This document shows, piece after piece, positions 1 through 8,626 of a stretch of 64,000 nucleotides of DNA. The stretch comes from Candidatus Aphodousia gallistercoris (lineage in GTDB: Bacteria > Pseudomonadota > Gammaproteobacteria > Burkholderiales > Burkholderiaceae_F): assembly GCA_018714185.1 (NCBI GenBank), contig DVNT01000008.1, forward strand, positions 1-64,000, in the 5' to 3' direction. The notes below the pieces were generated by a model. The model made no database searches. It saw only the letters and a list, made by a program, of their open reading frames with translations, and was not told the DNA's origin. The translations under genes were made by a program, and so were the position numbers. Positions within the stretch are counted from its first letter, which is position 1. The number at the start of each line of letters is the position of its first letter.

Positions 1-881
1 AGTTTGAGGGCTGCTACCACGGCCACAGCGACAGCCTGCTCGTCAAGGCGGGCTCCGGGATGCTGACGTTCGGCAATCCGAGCTCGGCGGGCGTTCCCGC
101 CGGCGTGACCGCCAACACCTTGGTGCTCGAATATAACAATCCCGAGCAGCTTGAGGAAGCCTTTAAGCAGTACGGCGATGAAATCGCTTGCGTCATTGTC
201 GAAGCGATTGCCGGCAACATGAACATGGTGCCCGGAACGCCGGAATTTATCCGCACCATGCGCGAGCTTTGCACGCGCTACGGGGCGCTCTTAATCGTGG
301 ACGAAGTGATGACCGGCTTTCGCGTGGCTTTGCAAGGCGCCCAAAGCCTCTACCACGTCACCCCTGACCTGACGATGTTCGGCAAAGTAATCGGCGGCGG
401 CATGCCCGTGGCTGCCTTTGCCGGCCGGCGTGAAGTCATGGAAAAAATTGCCCCGTGCGGCCCTGTCTATCAAGCAGGAACCCTTTCGGGCAACCCGGTA
501 GCTGTGGCCTGCGGCTTGGCAACTCTCAAACAAATTCAACGCGAGGGTTTTTACGAGCAGCTTTCGGCTCAAACAACACGCCTGATGCAAGGACTGAAAG
601 CCGCCGCCCGCGATGCCGGCGTCGCCTTTACCGCACAAAGCATCGGCGGCATGTTCGGGATTTACTTCCTGGAGGAAGTCCCCCACGGCTTTGCCGACGT
701 GATGAAGTCCGACACCCGCCGCTTTAGCGTTTTCTTCCACGAAATGCTCAACCAAGGCGTGCATTTAGCCCCCTCAGTCTTTGAGGCAGGCTTTGTTTCA
801 ATTGCCCATGACGATGCCGTCATCGATGAAACAATCGAGGCAGCAAGGAAAGCTTTCGCGAAAGTGGCTGCCATGCCCTAG
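1..881 (+). CDS. hemL: Glutamate-1-semialdehyde 2,1-aminomutase, C-terminal part
   Basis: The product converts glutamate-1-semialdehyde to 5-aminolevulinate in the C5 route to tetrapyrroles, using PLP in the cytosol. The gene is cut by the window start; the reading frame is open from base 3 and continues through the internal ATG at 60 to TAG at 879-881. Visible family features are the N-proximal EGCYHGHSD segment, SSAGVP, the VDEVMTGFR block that holds the PLP-contacting Asp, and GKVIGGGMP, whose Lys is the Schiff-base residue. About 293 residues are visible of a family length near 430, so roughly the first third is missing. Other class III aminotransferases share the fold, but these motifs are typical of HemL. 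Confidence 0.95.
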   Translation, partial: FEGCYHGHSDSLLVKAGSGMLTFGNPSSAGVPAGVTANTLVLEYNNPEQLEEAFKQYGDEIACVIVEAIAGNMNMVPGTPEFIRTMRELCTRYGALLIVDEVMTGFRVALQGAQSLYHVTPDLTMFGKVIGGGMPVAAFAGRREVMEKIAPCGPVYQAGTLSGNPVAVACGLATLKQIQREGFYEQLSAQTTRLMQGLKAAARDAGVAFTAQSIGGMFGIYFLEEVPHGFADVMKSDTRRFSVFFHEMLNQGVHLAPSVFEAGFVSIAHDDAVIDETIEAARKAFAKVAAMP

Positions 882-889
882 CGAGAAAA

Positions 890-914
890 AGCGAGCCGTG
901 AGCTCGCTTTTTTC
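890..914 (+). terminator. Rho-independent terminator of hemL
   Basis: The arms AGCGAGC and GCTCGCT enclose a five-base loop (CGTGA) and run straight into a T tract, 9 bases after the hemL stop codon. Confidence 0.85.
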
Positions 915-1012
915 TTAGCCCAGCCGGATCAATCAGATATCCGACTTCGGGAAAATTTTTCAACCGAAGCGATTTCTTTTCTTTATCCTAAGAAATAGGT
1001 TTGGGAGAACGT

Positions 1013-1396
1013 ATGTTTCAACGTCTCATTGCGATACTTTTTAGCGTCTTGGCAGTGTTCTTTAGCCAAACGGCGTTGGCCCACCATGAAGTCGGCCGCT
1101 ACTACGACCACCACGGCCAGTACCAGGGCCGCGTCGACTCGAACGGCCGCATGTACGACCAAGCAGGCCGTTACATGGGACGGCAAGAGGCCAACGGCAG
1201 GCAATATGACCGCACGGGGCGCTACCAGGGACGTATCGACCAAAACGGAAGAATGTACGACGAGAGCGGCCGCTACCAAGGCCGAATCGACAGCAACGGC
1301 CGTTACTACGACCGCAGCGGCAAGTACATGGGAAGGCGCGATGAAAACGGCCGCTATTACGACAACGCCGGCCGCTATCAGGGACGCGTCCAATAG
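1013..1396 (+). CDS. Small secreted protein made of 17-residue repeats
   Basis: About 127 residues. The ATG at 1013 follows GGGAG at 1003-1007; an upstream in-frame TTG at 1001 has no ribosome site. Residues 1-22 form a Sec signal peptide (MFQRLIAILF..., cleavage near ALA-HH). The rest is five to six tandem 17-residue units of the form GRYxGRxDxNGRxYDxx (51 bp each), rich in Gly, Arg, Tyr and Asp, with no Cys. Regular Tyr/Gly repeats of this kind suggest a small closed beta structure, as in the beta-flower or bracelet repeat families; that comparison is from memory. Function is unknown. It stands between hemL and an amidohydrolase, with the next ribosome site starting 14 bases after its stop. 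Confidence 0.75.
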   Translation: MFQRLIAILFSVLAVFFSQTALAHHEVGRYYDHHGQYQGRVDSNGRMYDQAGRYMGRQEANGRQYDRTGRYQGRIDQNGRMYDESGRYQGRIDSNGRYYDRSGKYMGRRDENGRYYDNAGRYQGRVQ

Positions 1397-1423
1397 TTTT
1401 TCTTTTTTGAAAGGATGGCAACA

Positions 1424-2701
1424 ATGTCTGACCAACACTACTTTGACGAGATGATTCAAGCTCGCCGCACCCTTCACCGCCGGCCGGAAGAAGGCTGGAC
1501 GGAATTTGAAACGATGTGGTACGTATGCAGCCACTTGGATCAATGGGGGATTCCGTACCTGACGGGCACCAAGGTCATCAATCCGAAATTCGTGATGGGC
1601 CGCAACGAATTGTTGGTCAAAGACGCCATTGCCCGCGCCTTAAAGCACGGCGTACCGCAAGCCTTTATCGATAAGACCGAAGGCTATACGGGCGCGGTGG
1701 CCATTATTGATACGGGCCGCCCCGGTCCGGTGACGGCCTTTCGCTGCGACATGGATGCACTGCCCGTGCGCGAGAGCGATTCGCCCGAACACGTGCCGAC
1801 TAAAGAAGGTTTTGCGAGCGAACGCCCGGGCTTCATGCACGCTTGCGGCCACGACGGCCACACGGCCGTGGGCTTAACGCTGGCCCACTGGCTTTGGGAT
1901 CACAAAGACCAATTCTGCGGCCGCTTTAAGGTGCTCTTTCAACCGGCCGAAGAAGGCGTACGCGGTGCCCGTCCGATGGCCGAATCCGGCATCGTCGATG
2001 ATGCCGATTGGCTTGTCGGCAGCCACGTGGGCGGGAACTTCAAGGCGGGCGAAGTTTGCGTGCAAACGGGCGGCTTCTTAGCTTCCACAAAGTTTGACAT
2101 TACCTTCGAAGGCCAAGAAGCCCACGCCGGCAACGCCCCCCAAAAGGGCCACAGCGCCTTGGTGGCAGCCGCTTGCGCCACCATGATGATTCAAGGCATT
2201 CCTCGCCACGGCGACGGCGATACGCGCGTCTCGGTCGGTAAGCTCAATGCCGGCGAAGGCCGCAACATCGTGGCTGCGCACGCCACTATGCAAATGGAAG
2301 TGCGCGGCGCCACGCAAGAAGTCAATGACTTTATGTCGGAAAATGTCGAGCACATCATCGAAGGCGTTGAACGAGCCTACCAAGTCAAGGCAAAAATTGA
2401 ACGCGTGGGCGAATCCTCCACGCTCGTGCTTTGCCCGAAGATCTACGACGTACTTGAAGAGGCTATGCACCGCGTCGAAGGCGCCAAGGTTTTGCCGCGT
2501 TATGGCGAACCTTCGGGCTCCGAAGACTGCTCTTGGCTGATCCGCCGCGTGGCCGAGCACGGCGGCCAAGCGGGCTTTTTCCTTTACGGAGCCTTTAACC
2601 ACGGCCATCACCGCCCGGACTTCGATATTGAAGATACGCGCAGCCTGCCGATCGGCTTGGGCACTTTCATTGAATTTGCCAAGATCGTTAACAAGCCCTA
2701 A
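1424..2701 (+). CDS. M20-family amidohydrolase, AbgA type
   Basis: A zinc-dependent amidohydrolase of about 425 residues, resembling p-aminobenzoyl-glutamate hydrolase subunit A (AbgA, 436 residues in E. coli), which releases glutamate from folate breakdown products or related N-acyl amino acids. Visible M20 metal motifs are CDMDALP near residue 110, HACGHDGH near 140, QPAEEG near 170 and the GSED segment near 365; EAHAG is in the dimerisation domain. AAGGA at 1411-1415 sets the ATG at 1424; the ATG at 1415 overlaps that site and is less likely. No AbgB partner or AbgT carrier is next to it, so the substrate remains open: N-acyl amino acid, aminobenzoyl-glutamate or peptide. Confidence 0.82.
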   Translation: MSDQHYFDEMIQARRTLHRRPEEGWTEFETMWYVCSHLDQWGIPYLTGTKVINPKFVMGRNELLVKDAIARALKHGVPQAFIDKTEGYTGAVAIIDTGRPGPVTAFRCDMDALPVRESDSPEHVPTKEGFASERPGFMHACGHDGHTAVGLTLAHWLWDHKDQFCGRFKVLFQPAEEGVRGARPMAESGIVDDADWLVGSHVGGNFKAGEVCVQTGGFLASTKFDITFEGQEAHAGNAPQKGHSALVAAACATMMIQGIPRHGDGDTRVSVGKLNAGEGRNIVAAHATMQMEVRGATQEVNDFMSENVEHIIEGVERAYQVKAKIERVGESSTLVLCPKIYDVLEEAMHRVEGAKVLPRYGEPSGSEDCSWLIRRVAEHGGQAGFFLYGAFNHGHHRPDFDIEDTRSLPIGLGTFIEFAKIVNKP

Positions 2702-2793
2702 AGGTTGTGCGTGCAACAGGAGAGAATACTAGCTGCCTTCTTTTTAAGCAATGAGCTAACTCCCTGTTACACCTAGGTTTTCCTTAAAAGTTT

Positions 2794-2834
2794 CCCCAGT
2801 TATTCACATATTCTGTGGATAACTGGGGATTTTT
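2794..2834. terminator. Long hairpin made of two inverted DnaA-box-like 9-mers
   Basis: Two 15-base arms (CCCCAGTTATTCACA and TGTGGATAACTGGGG) flank a five-base loop; in RNA they pair fully with one G-U wobble. ATTTTT follows on the plus strand. The site lies between the convergent amidohydrolase and creA genes, so a terminator is the simplest role. The arms contain TTATTCACA (2800-2808) and TGTGGATAA (2814-2822), both matching the DnaA box consensus TTATNCACA in inverted orientation. Confidence 0.6.
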
Positions 2835-2910
2835 CCACTCTCGGTGGGATAAGTGGCTCAAAAATGGCGGAAAATGAAAGCCCCTGTCCCAAATTAGGGC
2901 ATAAATTGCC

Positions 2911-3402
2911 TTATTTCGGTTCAACCGGAGGCAAACGCCGCTCATAAGCCTGGGTTCCCCAAAGCGGGATCGTGGACAGCGAGTGGTGGAAACTGCCGGA
3001 AGTTTCCTTGGTTGAATACGCCAAATACAAAAGCGTCTGGCTTTCAGCGTCGTAGATGCGCCGAATCTTCATATTTTTCATAAAGACGCTCTTGGAGCGA
3101 TGAAAAATCACCTCACCGTCCTTACTTTTATCAATTTGAGCAATCATGGCTGGCGTAATCGGTCCGGTCTGGTGGCATTCAACGGAGTTATTCGACGGGT
3201 CGCTTAAAGACAAATTGGCCTCGATGCTTGCCACGTGGCATGTGACCCCCGTTACTACCGGATCGGTAAAGCGGTTGATCTTGATATCTTTAAGCGTGAG
3301 AAAGCCTAGCGAAACATCGCCGACATCCTCATCGCCGCAACCGGCCAGCGTGGCAGCCGCCGCCACGGAAAATAGTCCGATCAAAATCTTCTTAAATCTC
3401 AT
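2911..3402 (-). CDS. creA: CreA family lipoprotein
   Basis: 163 residues. The N terminus has a lipoprotein signal (hydrophobic run followed by LAGC, lipobox Cys near residue 22), so the mature protein is probably anchored in the periplasm. The body carries CreA-family segments: GDVSLGFLTLKDI, ITRFTDP-like NRFTDPVVTGVTCH, SNNSVECHQTGPI and a KxxKIRR/IYDxxxxTLLYLAYS region. Two Cys in the domain are likely disulfide partners. CreA is a widespread exported protein whose molecular role is not established; in E. coli it is encoded beside creBCD, which is absent here. It is transcribed convergently with the upstream amidohydrolase. Confidence 0.85.
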   Translation of the reverse strand: MRFKKILIGLFSVAAAATLAGCGDEDVGDVSLGFLTLKDIKINRFTDPVVTGVTCHVASIEANLSLSDPSNNSVECHQTGPITPAMIAQIDKSKDGEVIFHRSKSVFMKNMKIRRIYDAESQTLLYLAYSTKETSGSFHHSLSTIPLWGTQAYERRLPPVEPK

Positions 3403-3544
3403 CGTGCTCTCACCAAAAATTTTCTTTGACTATACAACAATTTTTCTTGTGTAAAAGGCAACGGGAAACAGAAAAATTGTTATGAATTTTTTGCATCCCA
3501 AACGGATGCAGGAGATCCTATGCTTGATTCAAAGGGGACTTATC

Positions 3545-3703
3545 ATGCGCAAAAAGAAAAAACAGATCATCAAAGGCATTAATCCCGCCCAACGAAACCC
3601 GATTGCACGGGACTTATGCCAGAATCCGCTCTATAAGACAAAGCGCTTCATCAACCGGAAGAAAGTGATTAAGAAATTTGATTGGCGAAAAGAAGATTGC
3701 TAA
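3545..3703 (+). CDS. ArfA-like small basic protein (probable ribosome rescue factor)
   Basis: 52 residues, very basic. The ATG at 3545 follows AAGGGG at 3532-3537. The core NPIARDLCQNPLYKTKR-x4-RKK lines up with the E. coli ArfA core (NAIEALLHDPLFRQR-x4-KKGKGSY): N-x-I, then L-x-x-[DN]-P-L-[FY], then a basic tail with RK. ArfA recruits RF2 to ribosomes stalled without a stop codon. Against this, the KGKGSY tail is replaced by VIKKFD. An overlapping 20-codon frame starts at ATG 3520 after AGGAG and could couple translation. The last 35 bases overlap the 3' end of the convergent membrane-protein gene. The family call comes from remembered sequence and is tentative. Confidence 0.5.
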   Translation: MRKKKKQIIKGINPAQRNPIARDLCQNPLYKTKRFINRKKVIKKFDWRKEDC

Positions 3704-4313
3704 TTCGCTGGCTCGGTTCTCGCTTAAAAGTCACCACGGAAAGGAATATCAGGAAATAGCCCCAAAGCTCCACGGTTTCTTCCACAATGCGCTTGATCTC
3801 GTATTGATAGCCCTGATAAAGCACGCTTTGCCAAAATTCGCTCATTCCAATTAAGCGCGAAAAAATCAGAACAACCACCATCCCGCAGAACATCCAGACA
3901 AACGAGGGGTTGAGCACGTATTTGGCAAGCGAAATCCACATGGCCTTAAATCCCCCTTTCAGAGCAATGCCGATAAAAAGCACGGCAAGCGTCATGGCAA
4001 AGTATTTCCAGCTTCCGTGAAAGAACCATTGGTCAAAAAAGAGATCCAATTCACGCACCAGCATGCAAAGAATAAAACCGCCCACAAGCCACAAGCCTTG
4101 ACTGCGATAGCGGTAAGCGATGGCCACGTAACTCGAACCGGTCACCAAAAGCAGTCCCTCTTGAACCCACTCCACTAAGCCATATTCGGTGAGGTACGTT
4201 TCGGGAAACAACGCCACATCGGCATAAACGACCAATACGGCAGCCAGGCAGCTAAGCGCTGCCAGCACAAACCAAAACACCAGCCATGCCAAAACAGAGA
4301 GAGCGTCTTTCAT
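3669..4313 (-). CDS. Unknown polytopic inner-membrane protein
   Basis: 214 residues with about six predicted transmembrane segments: near residues 8-32, 48-66, 72-88, 102-120, 135-155 and 182-200. I do not recognise the family. Charged residues lie inside or beside membrane segments: VRELDLFFDQW near 85-95 and a KRIVEETVELWGY segment near 173-185. Such buried acids occur in small transporters and membrane enzymes, but no known catalytic motif is evident. The gene is divergent from rtcB, and its 3' end overlaps the ArfA-like gene. Confidence 0.6.
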   Translation of the reverse strand: MKDALSVLAWLVFWFVLAALSCLAAVLVVYADVALFPETYLTEYGLVEWVQEGLLLVTGSSYVAIAYRYRSQGLWLVGGFILCMLVRELDLFFDQWFFHGSWKYFAMTLAVLFIGIALKGGFKAMWISLAKYVLNPSFVWMFCGMVVVLIFSRLIGMSEFWQSVLYQGYQYEIKRIVEETVELWGYFLIFLSVVTFKREPSQRISNLLFANQIS

Positions 4314-4479
4314 AAAAAACTGAATTTCCGTTCACTTTTGAAGAAAATGCGATTATACCTTTTCATTAAAGTGAACTCTAACATTCAGTTACATCTTTCC
4401 CACGTTTTCTTACATCAAAAGCTGATGCTCTCTTTTTTAGCATCGGCCTGTATCATCCTTAGTACTCATGGGAAAAAAT

Positions 4480-5673
4480 ATGCCGATTCTAAAGACATTG
4501 AACAACGGAACCGTCCCCGTCAAAATTTGGACCGACGAAGTGGATTTGCAAAGCATTGAACAGCTTGAAAATGTTGCCCGCCTGCCCTTTGTCTTTCATC
4601 ATGTCGCTGCAATGCCCGATGTACATGCCGGCAAGGGGGCGACGATCGGCAGCGTCATTGCAACAAAAGGCGCTGTTATCCCCGCCGCTGTCGGCGTTGA
4701 TTTAGGCTGCGGCATGTTGGCTAGCCGCACCAACTTGGTTCTCAAAGACCTCAAGCACAAAAAGCTGGAAAGCCTCATGCAAGCGATCACCGAGAAAATT
4801 CCGGTGGGTTTTGCCCAACGCACGCAACAAAAGGTCGTTGAAGCGGCTTGTGCGGAATTTGAGGCTCCGCTTAAGGTCATTCTCGAGCGCGAGCCCGATA
4901 TTTTGGAGCCATTAAAAACTTCGGACTGGCGCCGCCAAATGGGAACGCTCGGAGGCGGCAACCATTTTATCGAGCTCTGCTACGACGAAAGCGAACGGCT
5001 TTGGATTCTTTTGCATACAGGTAGCCGCGGTATCGGCAACATCATGGCGACCCACTTTATTAATAAAGCGAAACGCCTTCTTGAAGAACGCGGCGAAGTC
5101 CTGCCTGATCCCAATTTGGCTTACTTGTCAGAAGGAACGAATGATTTTGAAAGCTACATGATGGTAGCCGCCTGGGCCCAGCGTTACGCCTTTGTCAATC
5201 GCCAGGTCATCTTACAAGACGTGCTCGAAGCCTTGCGACTTTTTAAGCCGAAAACCGAACTGACCGGCGAAACAATAAATTGCCACCACAACTATGTCGC
5301 TTCCGAAACTCATTTCGGGCAGTCCGTTTGGGTCACTCGCAAAGGGGCCATTCGAGCCGGCGCGGGCGAAAAAGGCATTATTCCGGGCAGCATGGGCGCG
5401 CCTTCCTATTTAGTCGAGGGGCTAGGTAACGAAGAATCTTTTTTAAGCAGCGCGCACGGCGCCGGCCGGCGAATGAGCCGAGCTCAAGCCAAATCGCGCT
5501 TTAGCGTCAATGACCTAAAAGCGCAAACCGAAGGCATAGCCTGTCGCAAAGATCGCGGAGTGCTTGACGAAATCCCGTCAGCGTATAAGTCCATTAAGAA
5601 AGTGATGCAAAACCAAAGCGACTTAACGCGGCCCTTGCATGAGCTCAAGCAAATTCTTTGCATTAAAGGTTGA
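4480..5673 (+). CDS. rtcB: RNA-splicing ligase RtcB
   Basis: A GTP- and Mn-dependent RNA ligase that joins 2',3'-cyclic phosphate (or 3'-phosphate) and 5'-OH RNA ends. Visible active-site elements are GVDLGCGM (metal-binding Cys), GGGNHFIEL, LLHTGSRGIG, NCHHNYV (His ligands) and SAHGAGRRMSR, whose His is the guanylylated residue. The C terminus LKQILCIKG is typical. I start at ATG 4480 (MPILKTL), which has GGGA six to seven bases upstream; an in-frame ATG at 4468 has none. This gives 397 residues against about 408 in E. coli. No rtcA or rtcR is next to it, so the E. coli-type operon is not preserved. Confidence 0.93.
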   Translation: MPILKTLNNGTVPVKIWTDEVDLQSIEQLENVARLPFVFHHVAAMPDVHAGKGATIGSVIATKGAVIPAAVGVDLGCGMLASRTNLVLKDLKHKKLESLMQAITEKIPVGFAQRTQQKVVEAACAEFEAPLKVILEREPDILEPLKTSDWRRQMGTLGGGNHFIELCYDESERLWILLHTGSRGIGNIMATHFINKAKRLLEERGEVLPDPNLAYLSEGTNDFESYMMVAAWAQRYAFVNRQVILQDVLEALRLFKPKTELTGETINCHHNYVASETHFGQSVWVTRKGAIRAGAGEKGIIPGSMGAPSYLVEGLGNEESFLSSAHGAGRRMSRAQAKSRFSVNDLKAQTEGIACRKDRGVLDEIPSAYKSIKKVMQNQSDLTRPLHELKQILCIKG

Positions 5674-5687
5674 TGCGCTTACGAAAC

Positions 5688-5709
5688 CGGCGGCCGAAGC
5701 CGCCGTTCG
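5688..5709 (+). terminator. Hairpin after rtcB
   Basis: CGGCGGC and GCCGCCG form a seven-pair stem around a CGAA loop, 15 bases after the rtcB stop and before a convergent gene. The following T run is weak (TTCGTTAT). Confidence 0.55.
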
Positions 5710-5735
5710 TTATCCTAAAATGCCTTACGACACGG

Positions 5736-6530
5736 CTAGAAGAGACCGCGGTAGATAAATTGTCCGCCTAAGACAAACATGACGCATGACAAGATGACGA
5801 TAATGACGCGAGGGCGGCTCTTTTTGGAGAGCATTGCGCCAATCTGAGCGCCCACCATGGCGCCGCAGCCGATCGCAATGGCCGGCACCCACACGATATG
5901 ATTGAGGTAAGCGTGGCTTACAACGCCCACCATGGAGCTCACCATCAAGACAAAGGTGGAAGTCGCCACGGCAATGTGAGCCGGGAAACCCAAAATAAAG
6001 ACCATCATCGGCACATGGATCACGCCGCCCCCGATACCCAAAATCGAGGATAAGAACCCGACGAGAAACGACAAGCAGACGCCGAGCGTCACATTGAATT
6101 TGGCCGTTTCAACGGAGAAATTCTCCACCGAAGCCGTCGCTTTCTTTGAGCGCGACTTGCTGTACATGATAATGGCCAGGATGCAAAGCGCCGTGCCGAA
6201 TATCAGTGAAAAGGAGTTGCCGGAAAAATACTCGGTGATGTAGCTGCCGAGAAACGCCCCGGGCACCGTTGCCAAAGCAAAGGGCGTAGCAGCCCGGAAC
6301 ATGACTTTGTGCTGGCGGATATAAGCCCAAGTTCCGGAAATGGCATTTAAGAAAACGCCGAAAAGGCTCGTGCCGATCACCTGCTGTACGTTACTGAAGG
6401 TGTTCCCATTGGGCGGCATCATCGTCAACATAAAAAGCGGCACCATAATCATGCCGCCTCCGATGCCTACCATCGCGCCGAATGTACCGATGCCGATACC
6501 TACTACAAAAAGTTCAATAAATTCGATCAT
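5736..6530 (-). CDS. TSUP (TauE/SafE) family membrane transporter
   Basis: 264 residues with about eight membrane segments and the duplicated family signature: a G-rich first-half motif (GTFGAMVGIGGGMIMVPL, residues 16-33) repeated in the second half (LSSILGIGGGVIHVPMM, near 160-176). TSUP proteins export or import small anions such as sulfite, sulfoacetate or other organic acids. It is the gene downstream of ttdAB on the same strand, 180 bases away and separated by inverted repeats. A role in moving a tartrate-pathway acid is possible but is inferred only from position. Confidence 0.85.
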   Translation of the reverse strand: MIEFIELFVVGIGIGTFGAMVGIGGGMIMVPLFMLTMMPPNGNTFSNVQQVIGTSLFGVFLNAISGTWAYIRQHKVMFRAATPFALATVPGAFLGSYITEYFSGNSFSLIFGTALCILAIIMYSKSRSKKATASVENFSVETAKFNVTLGVCLSFLVGFLSSILGIGGGVIHVPMMVFILGFPAHIAVATSTFVLMVSSMVGVVSHAYLNHIVWVPAIAIGCGAMVGAQIGAMLSKKSRPRVIIVILSCVMFVLGGQFIYRGLF

Positions 6531-6642
6531 GGGACTCTTCCAAAAGACTTAGGCTCGGCCGACACAGCCGCAGTACCGCTAGTATATAACGGAGTACCGT
6601 CTGCCGTCTTCGGGAATATTTCCTACTATCCGCCAACTTACT

Positions 6643-6693
6643 CTGCATTCCAAGGATGCAGACATCAACGGCACGCGCCTATTCGGCGCGTGC
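6643..6693 (-). terminator. Inverted repeats downstream of ttdB
   Basis: A perfect nine-pair hairpin (GCACGCGCC / GGCGCGTGC around TATTC, 6671-6693) is followed in the minus direction by a second repeat (CTGCAT / ATGCAG, 6643-6661). There is no T tract, so termination by this element alone is uncertain. It separates ttdB from the TSUP gene. Confidence 0.5.
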
Positions 6694-6710
6694 GATATTA
6701 CCATTTCTTG

Positions 6711-7325
6711 TTAACCAATAAAGCCGACGTGCTTATTGATTTCTTCAACAATCGGTCCTTTGAGTTCACTGAAATGCTTTTTGTTTTGCTCGAACAGATT
6801 GTTGCCATGCGTGTCAATCGAGACTACCAGCGGGCCAAACTCTTTGACTCGCATCACCCACATAGCTTCGGGCATGCCAAGCTCAGGCCACTGAACATCT
6901 TCGACTTCTTGCACGCACTGAGCGGCCACGACCGCACATCCGCCCGGAAAGACGCAGTGCAAGGCTTTATTTTCCCGGCAGCCAGCCACCGTATTGGGGC
7001 CCATGCCGCCCTTGCCGACAATAAGCTTTGTGCCCGTTTGTTCAAGAAATTGCTTTTGAAATTTTTCCATACGCATGGAGGTCGTCGGTCCAATGGAAAC
7101 AACGTTAAATTTTCCCGGCTCGTCTTTTCTCGGCACCATGATAGGACCGGCGTGGAAAATCGCCTTGCCTTGAAGATCCACCGGCAACTTGCGCCCTAAT
7201 TTGACCAGGCGCGTATACGCTGCATCGCGAGCGGTGATCAGGTAGCCGGTCAAATAAATAACATCCCCGACATGAATGCCTTCAAGATCTTCGTCTTTGA
7301 TCGGCGTCGTTAATATTTTTTTCAT
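6711..7325 (-). CDS. ttdB: L(+)-tartrate dehydratase beta subunit
   Basis: 204 residues, against about 201 for E. coli TtdB. With TtdA it forms the Fe-S hydro-lyase that dehydrates L-tartrate to oxaloacetate. The sequence follows TtdB closely: [52 protein letters not shown], and PGGCAVVAA with the LGMPE and [18 protein letters not shown] blocks. The class I fumarase C-terminal domain is homologous, so fumarase activity is the main alternative; the two-subunit layout and the TtdB-specific segments favour tartrate. Its ATG shares one base with the ttdA stop (TAATG), indicating translational coupling. Confidence 0.85.
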   Translation of the reverse strand: MKKILTTPIKDEDLEGIHVGDVIYLTGYLITARDAAYTRLVKLGRKLPVDLQGKAIFHAGPIMVPRKDEPGKFNVVSIGPTTSMRMEKFQKQFLEQTGTKLIVGKGGMGPNTVAGCRENKALHCVFPGGCAVVAAQCVQEVEDVQWPELGMPEAMWVMRVKEFGPLVVSIDTHGNNLFEQNKKHFSELKGPIVEEINKHVGFIG

Positions 7326-8227
7326 TACAACACTCCTTTCGGGTACGATAACAGCTCATAGCTCATGTCTGAATACCATTTAATCCCGGCCCGGCGATGG
7401 GCCCAGCATCCCATGGAAATGCCAACAGCCAAACAGGACGGGTGGCGGGCCGCTTCTTCAATATGAACGCCCATGACACTATTGACGCCGGTTAAGCCGC
7501 CCGGGCCGATATTGAGGCGATCCAATCCCTCTTGCAAACGCTTTTCCATCTCGGCACCGCGGGCATTCGGATGTCTGGAACCAACGGGCCTCATCAAGGC
7601 CTTTTTAGATAGGCGCGCTGCCACTTCCACGCTGCCCCCGATGCCGATGCCAACCAAAACCGGCGGACAAGCATTAATGCCCCGCTCGACCATCGTGTCG
7701 AAAACATATTGCACAATGCCCTCATAGCCTTCCACCGGCATGAGCACTTTCGCCGTGCCCGGTAATGAGCAACCGCCGCCCGCCATATAAGCGTAAATCG
7801 TGCATTCGTCGCTATCGGGCACAATATCCCAATCAAGCCACGGAATACGCTTACCGGTGTTGTTGCCGGTATTTTTTTCTTCAAAAATTTGCACGGCATT
7901 GTGGCGCAACGGTGCATTAAAGGTCGCTCGGCGGGTTGCTTCCCTAAGGGCTTCAGGGATGGCGCCCAAAATCGGGAAACGGTCGCCCACTTCGATAAAG
8001 TATTGAATAACGCCGGTATCCTGACAAATGGGGCGATCCAATTGTTCGGCCAACGCCAAATCCTTAAACATGGCGTCATAGATAATGCCGGCCATCTCCG
8101 TGTGCTGCTGAGCCCTTAACTCTTGGAGTTTGCCGTAAACATCCTCAGGCAGATGTTTACCGAAATAAGCCGTAAAGCGGCTCATAACGTCCGTAAATTG
8201 TTGAACAAGTTCTGCTCTTTGATCCAT
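7325..8227 (-). CDS. ttdA: L(+)-tartrate dehydratase alpha subunit
   Basis: 300 residues, against 303 for E. coli TtdA. It carries the [4Fe-4S] cluster and most of the active site. Likely cluster Cys are in PICQDTG (near residue 67), AGGGCSLPG (near 152) and the [10 protein letters not shown] segment near the C terminus. Other TtdA-like blocks are [39 protein letters not shown] and [17 protein letters not shown]. Oxaloacetate from tartrate would feed reduction to malate, fumarate and succinate. A LysR gene is divergent from it across 399 bases. Class I fumarase alpha is the alternative. Confidence 0.85.
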   Translation of the reverse strand: MDQRAELVQQFTDVMSRFTAYFGKHLPEDVYGKLQELRAQQHTEMAGIIYDAMFKDLALAEQLDRPICQDTGVIQYFIEVGDRFPILGAIPEALREATRRATFNAPLRHNAVQIFEEKNTGNNTGKRIPWLDWDIVPDSDECTIYAYMAGGGCSLPGTAKVLMPVEGYEGIVQYVFDTMVERGINACPPVLVGIGIGGSVEVAARLSKKALMRPVGSRHPNARGAEMEKRLQEGLDRLNIGPGGLTGVNSVMGVHIEEAARHPSCLAVGISMGCWAHRRAGIKWYSDMSYELLSYPKGVL

Positions 8228-8626
8228 TTTCTCGTCTCTTGGTTTTCGGCCAACATTGACCGCGTTTTGTTAAGCCATAAGGAGGCTTGGCAACCATCTT
8301 AGAAAAAATCCGATCTGCGTCAATCAAACGAGAGCTCGAGACAGAGAACCAATGGTCATTGACTGCAAAAAAAAACAAAGTTTGCATTATTATTCAATGA
8401 GTTAAAAACCATCGCCAAGAGGAAAACAGATTTGTATAAGCTATCCGAATTCGATATAACCATCAGAAACAGTTTATGACTTCGAGAAAATTTCAATGAA
8501 GGAACCACCCAATTTAGTCTTGGTTGGAATACGCCAACCGAAATGACGATCAAGGGATATTCAATTTTGATATAGCTGCACGAGCAGTCTACAATTTTGA
8601 CACCCTAACCAAACCGGAGGCTTCCA
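8228..8626. promoter_or_regulatory. Divergent control region between ttdA and the LysR gene
   Basis: 399 bases without a convincing gene, AT-rich in the middle (8370-8480). By position it should hold both promoters and the LysR operator. I could not single out an operator with confidence. CGGAGG at 8613-8618 is the ribosome site of the LysR gene. Confidence 0.5.

Noticed and set aside
6711..8227. Class I fumarase as first choice for the two-subunit enzyme
   Set aside because: Both subunits follow the E. coli TtdA and TtdB sequences more closely as I remember them, and the lengths match. Fumarase is kept as the alternative.
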